DNA of 64,000 nt from JAODBJ01 sp963782465. Lineage in GTDB: Bacteria > Actinomycetota > Acidimicrobiia > IMCC26256 > PALSA-610. Below are positions 24,390 through 33,762 of this stretch, one piece after another (position 1 is the first letter of the stretch; every line of letters begins with the position of its first letter). The translations under genes were made by a program, and so were the position numbers. The DNA lies in the NCBI GenBank assembly GCA_963782465.1, contig CAWAJR010000004.1:1-64000 (forward strand). The letters are read 5' to 3'. The notes beneath the pieces are model-generated. The model had not been told where the DNA came from. It did no database searches and saw only the letters and a list, made by a program, of their open reading frames with translations.

Positions 24390-27300
24390 ATGCGACTGCG
24401 CCTCCTCGGGCCGCTCGACGTGGTCGACGACGAGGGACGAACGATGAAACTCGGCGGCCCGAAGGAACGCCGGGTGCTCGCCGTTCTGGCCGTGCATCTC
24501 GACCAGCCCGTCTCCGAGGCGCGCCTCGCCGACGTGTTGTGGGCCGACGACCCGCCGCCGACGGCCACCAAGACGCTCCAGACCTACATCGCGCGGCTGC
24601 GCAAGGCGCTCGGCGCCAGCCGTGACCTCTGGATCGAATCGGTGGAGTCGGGCTACGTGCTGCGCAGCGCGCCGGGCGCGCTCGACTCGGTCGAGGTCGA
24701 CGCCTTGGTCGCCGAAGCCCGCGAGGCCGCCGCTCGAGGCGATCACGACGCGGCCGCCGGACGGCTGCGCACCGCCGAGACGCGTTGGAGAAGGCCCGTG
24801 CTCGGGGACCTGGCCGACGAGCCCTTCGCGCTGGCGGAGAGCACGCGCCTGGAAGAGCTCCGCTTGAGCGTTCTCGAGGAGCGGCTGGAAGTGGAGCTCG
24901 CGTGCGGCCGCCATGCCGACCTCGTCGGCGAGCTCGAGGCTCTCGCGGGCCGCTACCCGTTGCGCGAGCGCCTGTGGGGTGCCCGCATGACCGCCTTGTA
25001 CCGATCGGGTCGCCAGGCCGACGCGCTGCGGGCCTATCAGGATGTGCGCCGGATCCTGCGCGACGAGCTCGGCATCGACCCTTCACCCGAGCTGCGGTCG
25101 CTCGAAGCAGCGATCCTCCGCCAAGATGCCGAGCTCGACTGGCAGGCAACGGCCGCGGCACCGCCGTCCGCGGCCCCATCCGCCCTGACCGACCGTCCAC
25201 CACCGTTGCCGCGCGCGCTGGAACGCGAAGACCTCTGTGTCGGCCGCGGCGACGAGCTTGCCCGCCTCGACACCCGGTGGGCCAAGGCGCAAGACGGGTT
25301 CCGCCAGGCGGTGCTCATCGCGGGCGAGCCCGGGATCGGCAAGACCACGCTCGCCGCCGCGCTCGCCCGCCGCGCCCACGACGCCGGCGCCCTGGTGCTC
25401 TACGGCCGGTGCGACGAAGACGTGGGTTCCGCGTTCCAACCGTTCACCGAGGCGCTCCGCGCCCTCGTCGTGCGCATCCCCGATGACCAGCTCCGGGCGC
25501 TGCGACACCACGCCGCCCACCTGGCCCGGCTGCTCCCCGAGCTCGGCGAGCGGCTCCCCGGCCTGGCACCGGCGATCCCGGCCGACGCGGCCGCCGAGCG
25601 CTACAGCCTGTTCGAGGCGGTCGTCGCGCTCCTCGCCCGTGCCACCGTCGACGCGCCGGTGTTGTTCGTCCTCGACGACCTCCACTGGGCGGCCAAGCCG
25701 ACGTTGCTGCTCCTGCGCCACGTGTTGCGCTCCGATGCCGAAATGCGTTTCCTCGTCGTCGCCACCTATCGCGACACCGAGGTCGATCGGTCGCATGCGT
25801 TCGCCGAGGTGCTCGCCGATTTGCGCCGCGACGTCGCGGTCGAGCGGCTGGCGTTGACCGGTCTCGACCGCGGCGCGGTGCAGCATCTCGTGGAGACGGC
25901 CGCCGGCCGAGTGCTCGACGGTCGGGCGCTCGAACTGTCGGACACGCTCCACCGACAGACCAGTGGCAACCCGTTCTTCGTCGCCGAGGTGCTCCGCCAC
26001 CTGACCGAGTCGGGAGCGGTCAACCCGGGCGTCGACGGATGGTGGACGTCCGACCTTGCCGTCGACGAGTTCGACTTGCCCGAAGGAGTGCGCGACGTCA
26101 TCGGCCGTCGCCTGTCACGCTTGTCGGCGTCGGCCAACCAGGCCATGACCGTGGCCGCGGTCTCCGGCCCGCGCTTCGAGCTACGCCTCCTCGAAGCCAT
26201 CCCCGACGCGGGCCAGCGCGAACGCATCCTCGACGCGCTCGAAGAAGGAGTGGCCGCCGGCCTCTTATCCGAGGATCGCGGCATGTTCGCGTTCCCGCAC
26301 GCCCTCGTGCGCCGGGCCCTGCTCGAAGAGTTGAGCTCGACGCGGCGGCTGCGCCTTCACCGCGTCATCGGCGAAGCGCTCGAGACGATCGCTCCCGACG
26401 ACGTCGCGGCATTGGCCTTCCATTTCGCCGAAGGGGCCACCGACGGTGCCGCCGTCAAGGCCGGCGACTACGCGCTCGCCGCCGCTCGCCGTTCGCGCGC
26501 CCACTCGGCCTACGAGGAGGCGGTCTTCCACCTCGAACGCGGTCTCGAAGCCGTCGAGCTGACCGTCCCGGTCGATCGCGTGCGGCGTTGCGATCTGCTG
26601 CTCGAACTCGGCGAACTGCAACGGTGGCTGTCCAACGACCCGGCCGCCAGCAGCCGGTTCGGCGTGCGGGCAGCCGAGGACGCGCGCGCGATCGGATCGC
26701 CGGAGCGGCTGGCGCGAGCCGCCCTCGTGGCGATGCACGCCGCGGTCGGTACCCCCGACCCGGTCGGTGCGTCGCTCATCGAGGAAGCGCTCGCCGCGGT
26801 ACGCGACGACGATCTCGTCGCCCGCGTCGGGCTCCTGACCCGGCTCGCGGTGCACCGGACCGAGTCCGAAGGCAGACGCGAAGATGGAGACGCACTCGCC
26901 GCGGAGGCCATGCGCCTCGCTCGGGGAGGGCCACCCGAGGTCGCGGCACTCGCGATCGCCGCGGCTTGGAGTTGGGGCGACATGACCGACCTCGCCGAAC
27001 TCATCGACGAGGTGTTCGCCCTGCCGATCGAGCTGCGAACGGCGGAGCTCTTGAGCATCGGGACGCAGGCCCGCGCGATCGCGGCGTTCGAGGGCGGCGA
27101 CCTTGCCACCTTCGACGCGGCCGCGGTGGAACTCCGGGAACTGACCGACGAAACGCACGGCTGGTATTCCGGGTACGTATCGCTCACCTTCTCGATCACG
27201 CGCGCGCTCCTCGACGGCCGCTGGGCCGTGGCCGAGGAGTCGCTGGCCGCGCTGGCCGCCCACGCAGGAGAAGACCGCAACGCCCTCAACGTCTGGGCCG

Positions 27301-27941
27301 GCAGCCAGTACATCCTGCTCCGCGAGCAGGGTCGCCACGATGAGCTCCTCCCGCTCATCCAAAACGTGGCTGCATCGAACCCCGGGATCACCGGGTTTCG
27401 CGCCGCACTCGCCCTGGTGCAGGCCGAGCTGGGCGACGTCGAACTCGCCGCGGCCACCATGGCTCCGCTGGCCGGCGGGGCCGTTGCGATGATCCCTCGG
27501 AACCAGACGATTTCCACGACGCTCGCCATGGTCGCCGAGGCCGCGGCCCGTACCCGCGACCCCGAAACGTGCCTCCACGCCTACGACCGGATGGTCCCGT
27601 ACGCCGGGAAACTGGCTCATGTCGCCGGGACCCTCACGGTCGGGGCAGGCGACCGGTACCTCGGCATGCTCGCGGCGACGCTCGGGCGCGACGACGTCGC
27701 GCAGCGCCACTACGAAGTGGCCATCGACCTCGAAGCGCGCGTGGGCTCGCGCCCGTACCTGACTCGCACCCGTACCTGGTACGGCCGCATGCTGCTGGAA
27801 CGCGACGCTCCCGGCGACGCAGACCAAGCCGTGGCGATGCTCGCCACCGCTTGCTCCGACGCCGACGATCTCGGCATGGTCGTCGTCGCAGCCGAGATTC
27901 GGGAACTGCTCCGTTCACGAGGTTCGCAGCGGGCGGGATGA
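24390..27941 (+). CDS. AfsR/SARP-type regulator with BTAD and AAA ATPase domains
   Basis: The 1,183-residue product has an OmpR-like winged helix at residues 1-90 (MRLRLLGPLDVVDDEGR, TLQTYIARLRKALG), a BTAD helical domain (about 100-245, ending ELGIDPSPELRSLEAAIL), an ATPase domain with Walker A GEPGIGKTT (about 311) and Walker B LFVLDDLHWA (about 424), and a long TPR-like C-terminus. Such proteins integrate signals and activate nearby genes, often for secondary metabolism or stress. The ATG 24390 starts the winged helix. It is divergent from the small Cys-cluster ORF and converges on the FMN reductase. No dedicated biosynthetic cluster is adjacent, so the target is open. Confidence 0.9.
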   Translation: MRLRLLGPLDVVDDEGRTMKLGGPKERRVLAVLAVHLDQPVSEARLADVLWADDPPPTATKTLQTYIARLRKALGASRDLWIESVESGYVLRSAPGALDSVEVDALVAEAREAAARGDHDAAAGRLRTAETRWRRPVLGDLADEPFALAESTRLEELRLSVLEERLEVELACGRHADLVGELEALAGRYPLRERLWGARMTALYRSGRQADALRAYQDVRRILRDELGIDPSPELRSLEAAILRQDAELDWQATAAAPPSAAPSALTDRPPPLPRALEREDLCVGRGDELARLDTRWAKAQDGFRQAVLIAGEPGIGKTTLAAALARRAHDAGALVLYGRCDEDVGSAFQPFTEALRALVVRIPDDQLRALRHHAAHLARLLPELGERLPGLAPAIPADAAAERYSLFEAVVALLARATVDAPVLFVLDDLHWAAKPTLLLLRHVLRSDAEMRFLVVATYRDTEVDRSHAFAEVLADLRRDVAVERLALTGLDRGAVQHLVETAAGRVLDGRALELSDTLHRQTSGNPFFVAEVLRHLTESGAVNPGVDGWWTSDLAVDEFDLPEGVRDVIGRRLSRLSASANQAMTVAAVSGPRFELRLLEAIPDAGQRERILDALEEGVAAGLLSEDRGMFAFPHALVRRALLEELSSTRRLRLHRVIGEALETIAPDDVAALAFHFAEGATDGAAVKAGDYALAAARRSRAHSAYEEAVFHLERGLEAVELTVPVDRVRRCDLLLELGELQRWLSNDPAASSRFGVRAAEDARAIGSPERLARAALVAMHAAVGTPDPVGASLIEEALAAVRDDDLVARVGLLTRLAVHRTESEGRREDGDALAAEAMRLARGGPPEVAALAIAAAWSWGDMTDLAELIDEVFALPIELRTAELLSIGTQARAIAAFEGGDLATFDAAAVELRELTDETHGWYSGYVSLTFSITRALLDGRWAVAEESLAALAAHAGEDRNALNVWAGSQYILLREQGRHDELLPLIQNVAASNPGITGFRAALALVQAELGDVELAAATMAPLAGGAVAMIPRNQTISTTLAMVAEAAARTRDPETCLHAYDRMVPYAGKLAHVAGTLTVGAGDRYLGMLAATLGRDDVAQRHYEVAIDLEARVGSRPYLTRTRTWYGRMLLERDAPGDADQAVAMLATACSDADDLGMVVVAAEIRELLRSRGSQRAG

Positions 27942-27972
27942 CGGTTGAACGGGACCGGCGGATCGCCTTGTG

Positions 27973-28508
27973 TCACGTCGCGGCGAGTTGGTCGATCGCG
28001 AACGCGATGCGCTCGCACACGCCCGCGATGCCGACGAGGCCGTCGTCGCCGACATCGCCGTGGTTCACCCCGATGTCGACGCACGCCGCCTCGACGATGC
28101 GCGCGTGCGCGTAGCCCAGGACGAGTCGCAGCGATTCGTGCGCGTGCACCGCGCCGCGCGGCGACGCGTTGATCCACCCGACCCGCTTCTCGTAGATCGA
28201 TCCCGGCCGGTCGTCGCCGATCAACCAGTCCAACAGGTTCTTGAACGAACCGGGCAACGCGCCCGCGTACTCCGGAGTGGAGAAGCACAGCGCGTCGGCT
28301 CGCCGCACTTCGGTCCGAAGCTGCACGACCGGCCCCGGGAGCGCGTCACCGTCGAGATCGGGATCGAAGTGCGGCAGATCACGCATACCGTCGAAGAACA
28401 CCGCGTCGACGCGTTCGGGGGCACACACCCGCGCAGTGCGAAGCACCGCCGAGTTCGTCGACCGGGCCGGAGACTTCCCGAAATGAGCAGGACGCGGCTG
28501 CCTTTCAC
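27973..28508 (-). CDS. NADPH-dependent FMN reductase family protein, one-base frameshift
   Basis: Two open segments give about 178 residues. The first reads RVLLISGSLRPG, the flavodoxin-fold phosphate loop that binds FMN. The second continues STNSAVLRTARVCAP and carries the family hallmark STPEYAGALPGSFKNLLDWL. Members transfer electrons from NAD(P)H to FMN, chromate or quinones. The break is at 28462-28468, where CCGGGCC needs one extra base; the restored length is standard for the family. Translation probably starts at GTG 28508. It is convergent with the AfsR-like gene (31 bases) and 73 bases downstream of a methyltransferase gene on the same strand. Confidence 0.8.
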
Positions 28509-28581
28509 CCCGCACGGAACAACGCCGGTCGTTGCTGCATTCCGCGCAACGTCGCGGTGCGCCGGTGCGGGCGCGGCGAAA

Positions 28582-29172
28582 TCAAGTGCGCGTGATGGAC
28601 GCGAGCCACGAGCGCACGGGCTCGGCGCGGATCGTCGTGTTGATGGCGGCCGGTTCGATCGACGCAACCTGCCATCCGTCGGCGAACGCCTCCCTGATCT
28701 CGTCCTGGGTGACACGACGAGGGCCCCAACCCGGCGGTTCCTCGTCGCTGAAACACAGCATGAAGTACACGCCACCGGTCGGAACGACACCCGCAAGACT
28801 CGCAACGAAGGGCGCACGATCCTCGTCGTCGAACACGTGAAAGAGCCCGCAGTCGAGGACCACGTCGAATTGCTGACCGAGCGAAGCGAGGTCGCGGGCA
28901 TCACCGACGACGAAGCGTGCCGACGCGCCGCGCTCGCTCGCCTTCGCCCGGGCCCGGCGGATCGCCGACGGCGCGATGTCGATCCCGACCGCTTCACAAC
29001 CGGCGGCGGCCGCCATCAGGGCGTGCTCCCCCGTCCCGCAGCCGACATCGAGCACCCTTCCTCGGAGGCGACCCTCGGCGGTGAGCGCGGCGAACGCCGG
29101 TTGCGGTTCGCCGATATCCCACGGCGGCGTCGCTTCGTACGCGGCTTCGAATTCGGACGCGAGATGTCTCAT
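28582..29172 (-). CDS. Class I SAM-dependent methyltransferase
   Basis: The 196-residue product has motif I VLDVGCGTGEHAL (about 43-55), motif II VGIDIAPSAIRRAR (about 66), FVVGDARDL (about 92) and a post-I DCGLFHVFDDEDR. The opening FEAAYEATPPWDIGEPQPAF is typical of the small methyltransferases related to thiopurine and tellurite methyltransferases. The substrate is unknown. ATG 29172 is preceded by GAGG. It stands upstream of the FMN reductase gene and diverges from the MOSC fusion gene across 230 bases that hold a short dyad at 29287. Confidence 0.85.
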   Translation of the reverse strand: MRHLASEFEAAYEATPPWDIGEPQPAFAALTAEGRLRGRVLDVGCGTGEHALMAAAAGCEAVGIDIAPSAIRRARAKASERGASARFVVGDARDLASLGQQFDVVLDCGLFHVFDDEDRAPFVASLAGVVPTGGVYFMLCFSDEEPPGWGPRRVTQDEIREAFADGWQVASIEPAAINTTIRAEPVRSWLASITRT

Positions 29173-29286
29173 GGGCTGCCCCTCTTCCTCGTCGGTCGCT
29201 CCTCGTTGTTCCCCGCTCGGCCTCGCCGGTTCGCGACCGTACGACCACCGCGGCCCCTGGTGTCGTCGTGAAACGGAGGGAAGACT

Positions 29287-29302
29287 GACGGTAATCACCG
29301 TC
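29287..29302. promoter_or_regulatory. Short dyad in a divergent promoter region
   Basis: GACGGT and ACCGTC are perfect inverted repeats around AATC, in the middle of the 230-base gap between the divergent methyltransferase and MOSC genes. It could be an operator for either. No regulator gene is adjacent. Confidence 0.22.
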
Positions 29303-29402
29303 GTTCGCGCCTCCAACCGCATGACCCGCGAAACCCGGGAGTGAGGACCATCGTGATGGCAACCAAGACCATCGCGCGTGCCGAGTTGGGCGCACGAACG
29401 CC

Positions 29403-31176
29403 GTGAGCACCCTCGTCTCGGTCAACGTCGGCCTGCCGCGCGACATCGCGTGGCGGGGCCGTACTGTGCACACCGGGATCTGGAAGCGACCCGTCGACGG
29501 GCCGTGCCGGGTCGGTGCGACGAACGTCGCGGGCGACGGGCAGGGCGACTTGGCCGGCCACGGCGGCGAGCAACGCGCGGTGTACGTGTACCAGCTCGAC
29601 TCGTACCGGTACTGGCGTGAGCATCTCCACCGCGACGATTTCGAGTATGGCCAGTTCGGCGAGAACTTCACGGTCGACGGGCTCGGCGACGACGAGGTGT
29701 GCATCGGCGACCGGTTCCAGATCGGCTCCGCGTTGTTCGAGGTCACCCAACCGCGTGTGACCTGTTACCGGGTGGGCATCCGCCTCGACGAACCGCGCAT
29801 GGCCGCGCTGCTCGTCGAGCACGGTCGGCCGGGCTTCTACTTTCGCGTGTTGCAAGAGGGCACGGTGCGCGCCGGCGACGAGATCACCAAGGTGGCGAGC
29901 GGACCCGGAGCAGATGACGGTCCGTTCGCTCAATGCGCTGCTGTACGTCGACGCTCACCCCGACCCCGAAGCGCTCCGCCGCGCCCTACGCATCCCCGCA
30001 CTGAGCCGCGGATGGCAGGACTCGATGCGCGCCCTGCTCGACGCACACGTTCGCGGCGTTCCCGGTGGTGGCAACGCGGGTCTGGTGGCCGGCACACCGC
30101 CGCCCGCGTGGCCCGGCTTCCGCGCGTTGCGCGTCGTCGCCAAGCGCGCGGAGACGGCGAACGTCGTCTCACTCGAACTCGTCACCGACGACGCCGCACC
30201 GCTCCCGCGCTCGCAAGCCGGGCAGTTCGTGACCGTGCGGTTGCGCCCGCCCGGCGACGCGGTGCCGCTGATGCGCAGCTACTCGCTGTCGGGACCGCCC
30301 GACGGCGCCCACTACCGCATCAGCGTGAAGGTCGAGCCGCACGGCGCCGCCGGTCACTTCGTGCGCGACGACGTCGATGTCGGCGACAGGGTCGAGGTCG
30401 CCGCACCGCGCGGCCGCTTCACCCTCGACGAGGGCCTGCGCTCGACTCGCCCGGTCGCGCTCGTCAGCGCGGGGGTTGGCGTGACACCGGTGCTCGCGAT
30501 GCTGCACGCACTCGGCGCGTTGCACGCGACGCGCGAGGTCTGGTGGCTACATGGCGCCCGCAACCGCGACGAGCACGCATTCGCCGATGAGGTCGACACG
30601 CTGCTCGCGTCGCTCCCGCACGCCCACCGGCGCGTCTTCTACAGCGCGCCCGGTGAGCACGACCGCCTCGGCGCCGACTACGACGAAACCGGCCACGTCA
30701 CGGCCGATGCGATCGCGGCCGCGGGCGTGCCGGTCGCGTGCGACTTCTACCTTTGCGGGCCGCCGGCGTTCATGGACGCGCTGCAGGCGGGCCTCGGCGC
30801 GCTGGGCGTTTCGCCTTCGCGCGTCCACACCGAACGCTTCGGCGCCCAAGACCCGATCACTCCGGGCGTGGTGTCGCGTTCGGAACGGCCGCCGCACCCG
30901 CCCGAGGGGGCCGCGGGCTCCGGCCCGGTGGTGTCGTTCGTGCGCAGCGCTTTGAACGTCGCGTGGGACGACCGGTTCGCGAGCCTCCTCGAATTCGCGG
31001 AAGCCTGCGACGTGCCGGTGCGCTGGTCGTGCCGTACCGGGGTGTGCCACACGTGCGAGACCGGGCTCCTCGACGGCCAGGTCGGCTACGACCCCGACCC
31101 GCTCGAAGCACCGGCGACGGGCAACATCCTGCTCTGCTGCTCGCGACCGGGCAGCGACCTCGCGGTCGACCTCTGA
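29403..31176 (+). CDS. MOSC domain/ferredoxin reductase fusion protein, one-base frameshift
   Basis: The first segment (residues 1-~168) is a YiiM-like MOSC domain: HGGEQRAVYVY, GENFTVDG, and the C in TQPRVTCYRVGIRL. The second, opening MTVRSLNALLY, has a short 3-alpha domain (ALRIPALSRGWQDS), an FAD-binding RSYSLSGPP, an NAD-binding GVGVTPVLAML, and a C-terminal plant-type [2Fe-2S] domain, CRTGVCHTCETGLL with a last Cys in LLCCSR. Fused MOSC-oxidoreductases of ~585 residues are known; MOSC enzymes handle molybdenum-cofactor sulfur or N-hydroxylated compounds. The frame changes at CCC 29904-29906; removing one base restores SGPEQMTV and 590 residues. ATG 29914 could also let the second part be made alone. 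GTG 29403 is the start. Confidence 0.85.
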
Positions 31177-31195
31177 CCGGCGTTCGTCCCGCCGG
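31177..31195. terminator. Weak hairpin after the MOSC fusion gene
   Basis: CCGGCG and CGCCGG (31177-31182, 31190-31195) are inverted repeats directly after the stop codon, between convergent genes. The stem is short and no T tract follows. Confidence 0.22.
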
Positions 31196-31275
31196 GGCCC
31201 TCAGAACTGGAACTGGCCGATGAGGCCCTGCCGTTCTTCGGCCATCCCGGCGCGGGAAATGCCCTCGAGCCCGGA

Positions 31276-32316
31276 TCAGCGGCGGTCGCCGGTGTTCGCA
31301 GCCGGGTTCCTCTCGTCCTCGCCGGCATCGAGCAGGTCGCGCTGGTCGAGCACGAAGAGCAACGCGAGCGAAGGCACGATCACCACGAACGCCACAACCG
31401 CCACGACGAGGACCGCGCCCAGCGTCGCCGCCGGCGCCGCCGCGTCGGCGACCTCGAGTGACTCGGGCAGGACGTAAGGCCATTGCGCGACGCCCCAGCC
31501 CGCGATGACCGTCAGCACCGCGCCGGCGGCGAGGACGCGCGCACCACGATGCGCGCCGCGTACGAGCGACACCAGCGAACCGGTACCGCACACGGCCGAC
31601 AGCACAACGAACGCGAGGCCGCGCGACGTGAGCCCGTGGAACAGGTACGTCGCGTCCGAGTGCAGCACGAAGATGCCGGCGATCGCACCGATCCCCGACC
31701 CGACACCGGCCGCGATCGCCCGTCGCCGGAAGTACTCCACCAAGTCGGGCTCGCCGACCCGGTGCGCGTCCCCGACGAGGTACACGGCGGCCACGTACGC
31801 GCACACCGCAACCGCGAGCACGCCGCCGAGGATCGAAGTCGGGTTGGTCCAACTCGACCACCGGTCGCCGGCGACCCCTCCGGGAGGCACACGGCCGGAA
31901 GCGATCGCGCCGGCGACGGCACCGAAGCAGTAAGGCACGAGCACCGACGAGATGGCGAACGCGGCACCGAAGTTCCGGCGGCTCGAGGTGCGGGTCACCT
32001 CTTTGCGGAACGCGAACGCCGAGCCGCGCAACACGATGCCCAGCGCCGCGACGGCGAGCGGGACGGACAACGTGAGGGCGATCGACGCGAACGCCTCCGA
32101 GAAGCCGGTCCACAACACGACGAGCGCGAAGATCAACCAGACATGGTTGGCTTCCCACACCGGCCCGATCGAATGCGCGATCACGGCGCGAGGCCGATCG
32201 CCTCGTTCGGCACCCCCGGCGGTGAGGTCCCAGAAACCGGCACCGAAGTCGGCCCCACCGAGCAACGCGTACGCCGCGATGATCGCGAACAGCACGACGG
32301 CGACCGCGTCGGCCAT
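31276..32316 (-). CDS. cydB: Cytochrome bd ubiquinol oxidase subunit II
   Basis: The 346-residue multi-span membrane protein shows the CydB signatures ALLGGADFGAGFWDLTAGG near residue 18 and IGPVWEANHVWLIFALVVLW near residue 51. With CydA it forms the high-affinity terminal oxidase that reduces oxygen with quinol. Its ATG (32316) overlaps the cydA stop by one base (TGATG), so the two are translationally coupled. Length is typical. No cydDC genes, which in many actinobacteria help assembly, are adjacent. Confidence 0.92.
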   Translation of the reverse strand: MADAVAVVLFAIIAAYALLGGADFGAGFWDLTAGGAERGDRPRAVIAHSIGPVWEANHVWLIFALVVLWTGFSEAFASIALTLSVPLAVAALGIVLRGSAFAFRKEVTRTSSRRNFGAAFAISSVLVPYCFGAVAGAIASGRVPPGGVAGDRWSSWTNPTSILGGVLAVAVCAYVAAVYLVGDAHRVGEPDLVEYFRRRAIAAGVGSGIGAIAGIFVLHSDATYLFHGLTSRGLAFVVLSAVCGTGSLVSLVRGAHRGARVLAAGAVLTVIAGWGVAQWPYVLPESLEVADAAAPAATLGAVLVVAVVAFVVIVPSLALLFVLDQRDLLDAGEDERNPAANTGDRR

Positions 32317-33695
32317 CAGACCCGTACCCTCTCCGATGGCGCGTACGGGCCGCCGCTCTCGAGCGCTTCGCCGCGCTCACGCCAACGCCGGCTCATCCCG
32401 CGCAAGATCGCGACGAGGGTGAACGCGACTCCGGCGTAGAGCCCGAGCACCACGAAGAACATGACCCAGACGCCGTGGTTGGTCGTGGCCGCCTCGTCGA
32501 CCCGCATGTAGTCGACGACGATCCACGGCTGGCGGCCCACCTCGGTCACCACCCAGCCCGCCTCCATCGCGACCACGGCCGCGATCCCGGCAACCGAGGC
32601 CAGCCCCAGGAACCATCGGCTGCGAGGCATGTCGTGGCGGCGGGCCCAGGCGAGCCCGTACCAGACCGAGAGCAGGAACAGCATCGTCGCGAGACCGAGC
32701 ATGACGTCCCACGCCAGGTGGACGACGTTCGCCTCGCTCGTCGTCGGCGCGTCGCGCGCCGGAACGGCGTCGAGCCCGTGCACGACCGTCGCCGTACCGT
32801 CGGCGGGGTTCGCCAGGATCGACGCGAGCCCGGGGATCTTGATCCCGAAGCTCACCGTGCCGTCGGCGTGCAGCACACCGAGCAGGGTTTCGGGCGCGTC
32901 GCTCGCCGTCTTCGGTGCAAGTTCGATCGCCGCGAACTTCTCGGGTTCGTTGTGGTACACGGAGCGGGCGATCTGGTCCCCGACGATCATCTGCAAGGGC
33001 GCGGCGACGGCCGCGACCGTGAACGGGATGAGGAACCCGATGCGGTGGTAACGGTCGTGCCGGCCGCGCAACATCGCCGCTGCGTACACCGACGCGATGA
33101 GAAACCCACCGACCAGGTACGCGGCGATCAGCATGTGCAACGTTTCGAGCGGGAAGGCGTTGTTGAAGATCACGCGCCACGGGTCGACGGTGACAACCTT
33201 CCCGGCCTGGTCGAGGGTGAACCCGGCCGGCTGGTTCATCCACGCATTGGCCGCGACGACCGACGCGGTGCCGCCGATCCCGGCGATGACGATCGGGACA
33301 CCGCTCCAGAAATGGGGCCACGGCCGGAGGCGCTTCCAGCCGTAGATGTAGATCGCGATGAAGATCGCTTCGAGGAAGAAGAAGATCCCCTCGAACGCGA
33401 ACGGCACGCCGAACGCGGCGCCGAAGCGCCCCATGAACGTCGGCCACAGCAACCCGAACTCGAACGTGAGCACCGTCCCGGTGACCGCACCGACGGCGAA
33501 CGTGACCGCCATGTACTTCGACCAGCGTTGCGCCAGGAGCAACGCGTCGGCGTCGCCCTTCTTGATCGCCCGGTAGTTCGCGACGAGGACCATGAACGCC
33601 CACGCGACACCGAGCGGGACGAGGATGATGTGCGCGGCGAGCGTGAACGCCATCTGCGAGCGCGCCCACTGCACCGCGCCACCGGCGACGAGCAT
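32316..33695 (-). CDS. cydA: Cytochrome bd ubiquinol oxidase subunit I
   Basis: About 459 residues from ATG 33695. The first helix WARSQMAFTLAAHIILVPLG carries the His of heme b595, GVPFAFEGIFFFLEAIF and GWKRLRPWPHFWSG are CydA hallmarks, and LETLHMLIAAYLVGGF carries the next His ligand. The later half contains the WDVMLGL segment and W.VTEVGRQPWIV, the region near the quinol site. The frame stays open upstream into the GH15 gene, but homology begins at about 33680, so the start is a little uncertain. It is co-oriented with GH15 and cydB. Confidence 0.92.
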   Translation of the reverse strand: MLVAGGAVQWARSQMAFTLAAHIILVPLGVAWAFMVLVANYRAIKKGDADALLLAQRWSKYMAVTFAVGAVTGTVLTFEFGLLWPTFMGRFGAAFGVPFAFEGIFFFLEAIFIAIYIYGWKRLRPWPHFWSGVPIVIAGIGGTASVVAANAWMNQPAGFTLDQAGKVVTVDPWRVIFNNAFPLETLHMLIAAYLVGGFLIASVYAAAMLRGRHDRYHRIGFLIPFTVAAVAAPLQMIVGDQIARSVYHNEPEKFAAIELAPKTASDAPETLLGVLHADGTVSFGIKIPGLASILANPADGTATVVHGLDAVPARDAPTTSEANVVHLAWDVMLGLATMLFLLSVWYGLAWARRHDMPRSRWFLGLASVAGIAAVVAMEAGWVVTEVGRQPWIVVDYMRVDEAATTNHGVWVMFFVVLGLYAGVAFTLVAILRGMSRRWRERGEALESGGPYAPSERVRV

Positions 33696-33762
33696 CGAGC
33701 CCGCCACTACGAGGAACCCGGCGTCGCCGGTTCGCCGACGCCCCGGGCCCGCGTTGCGGTCA

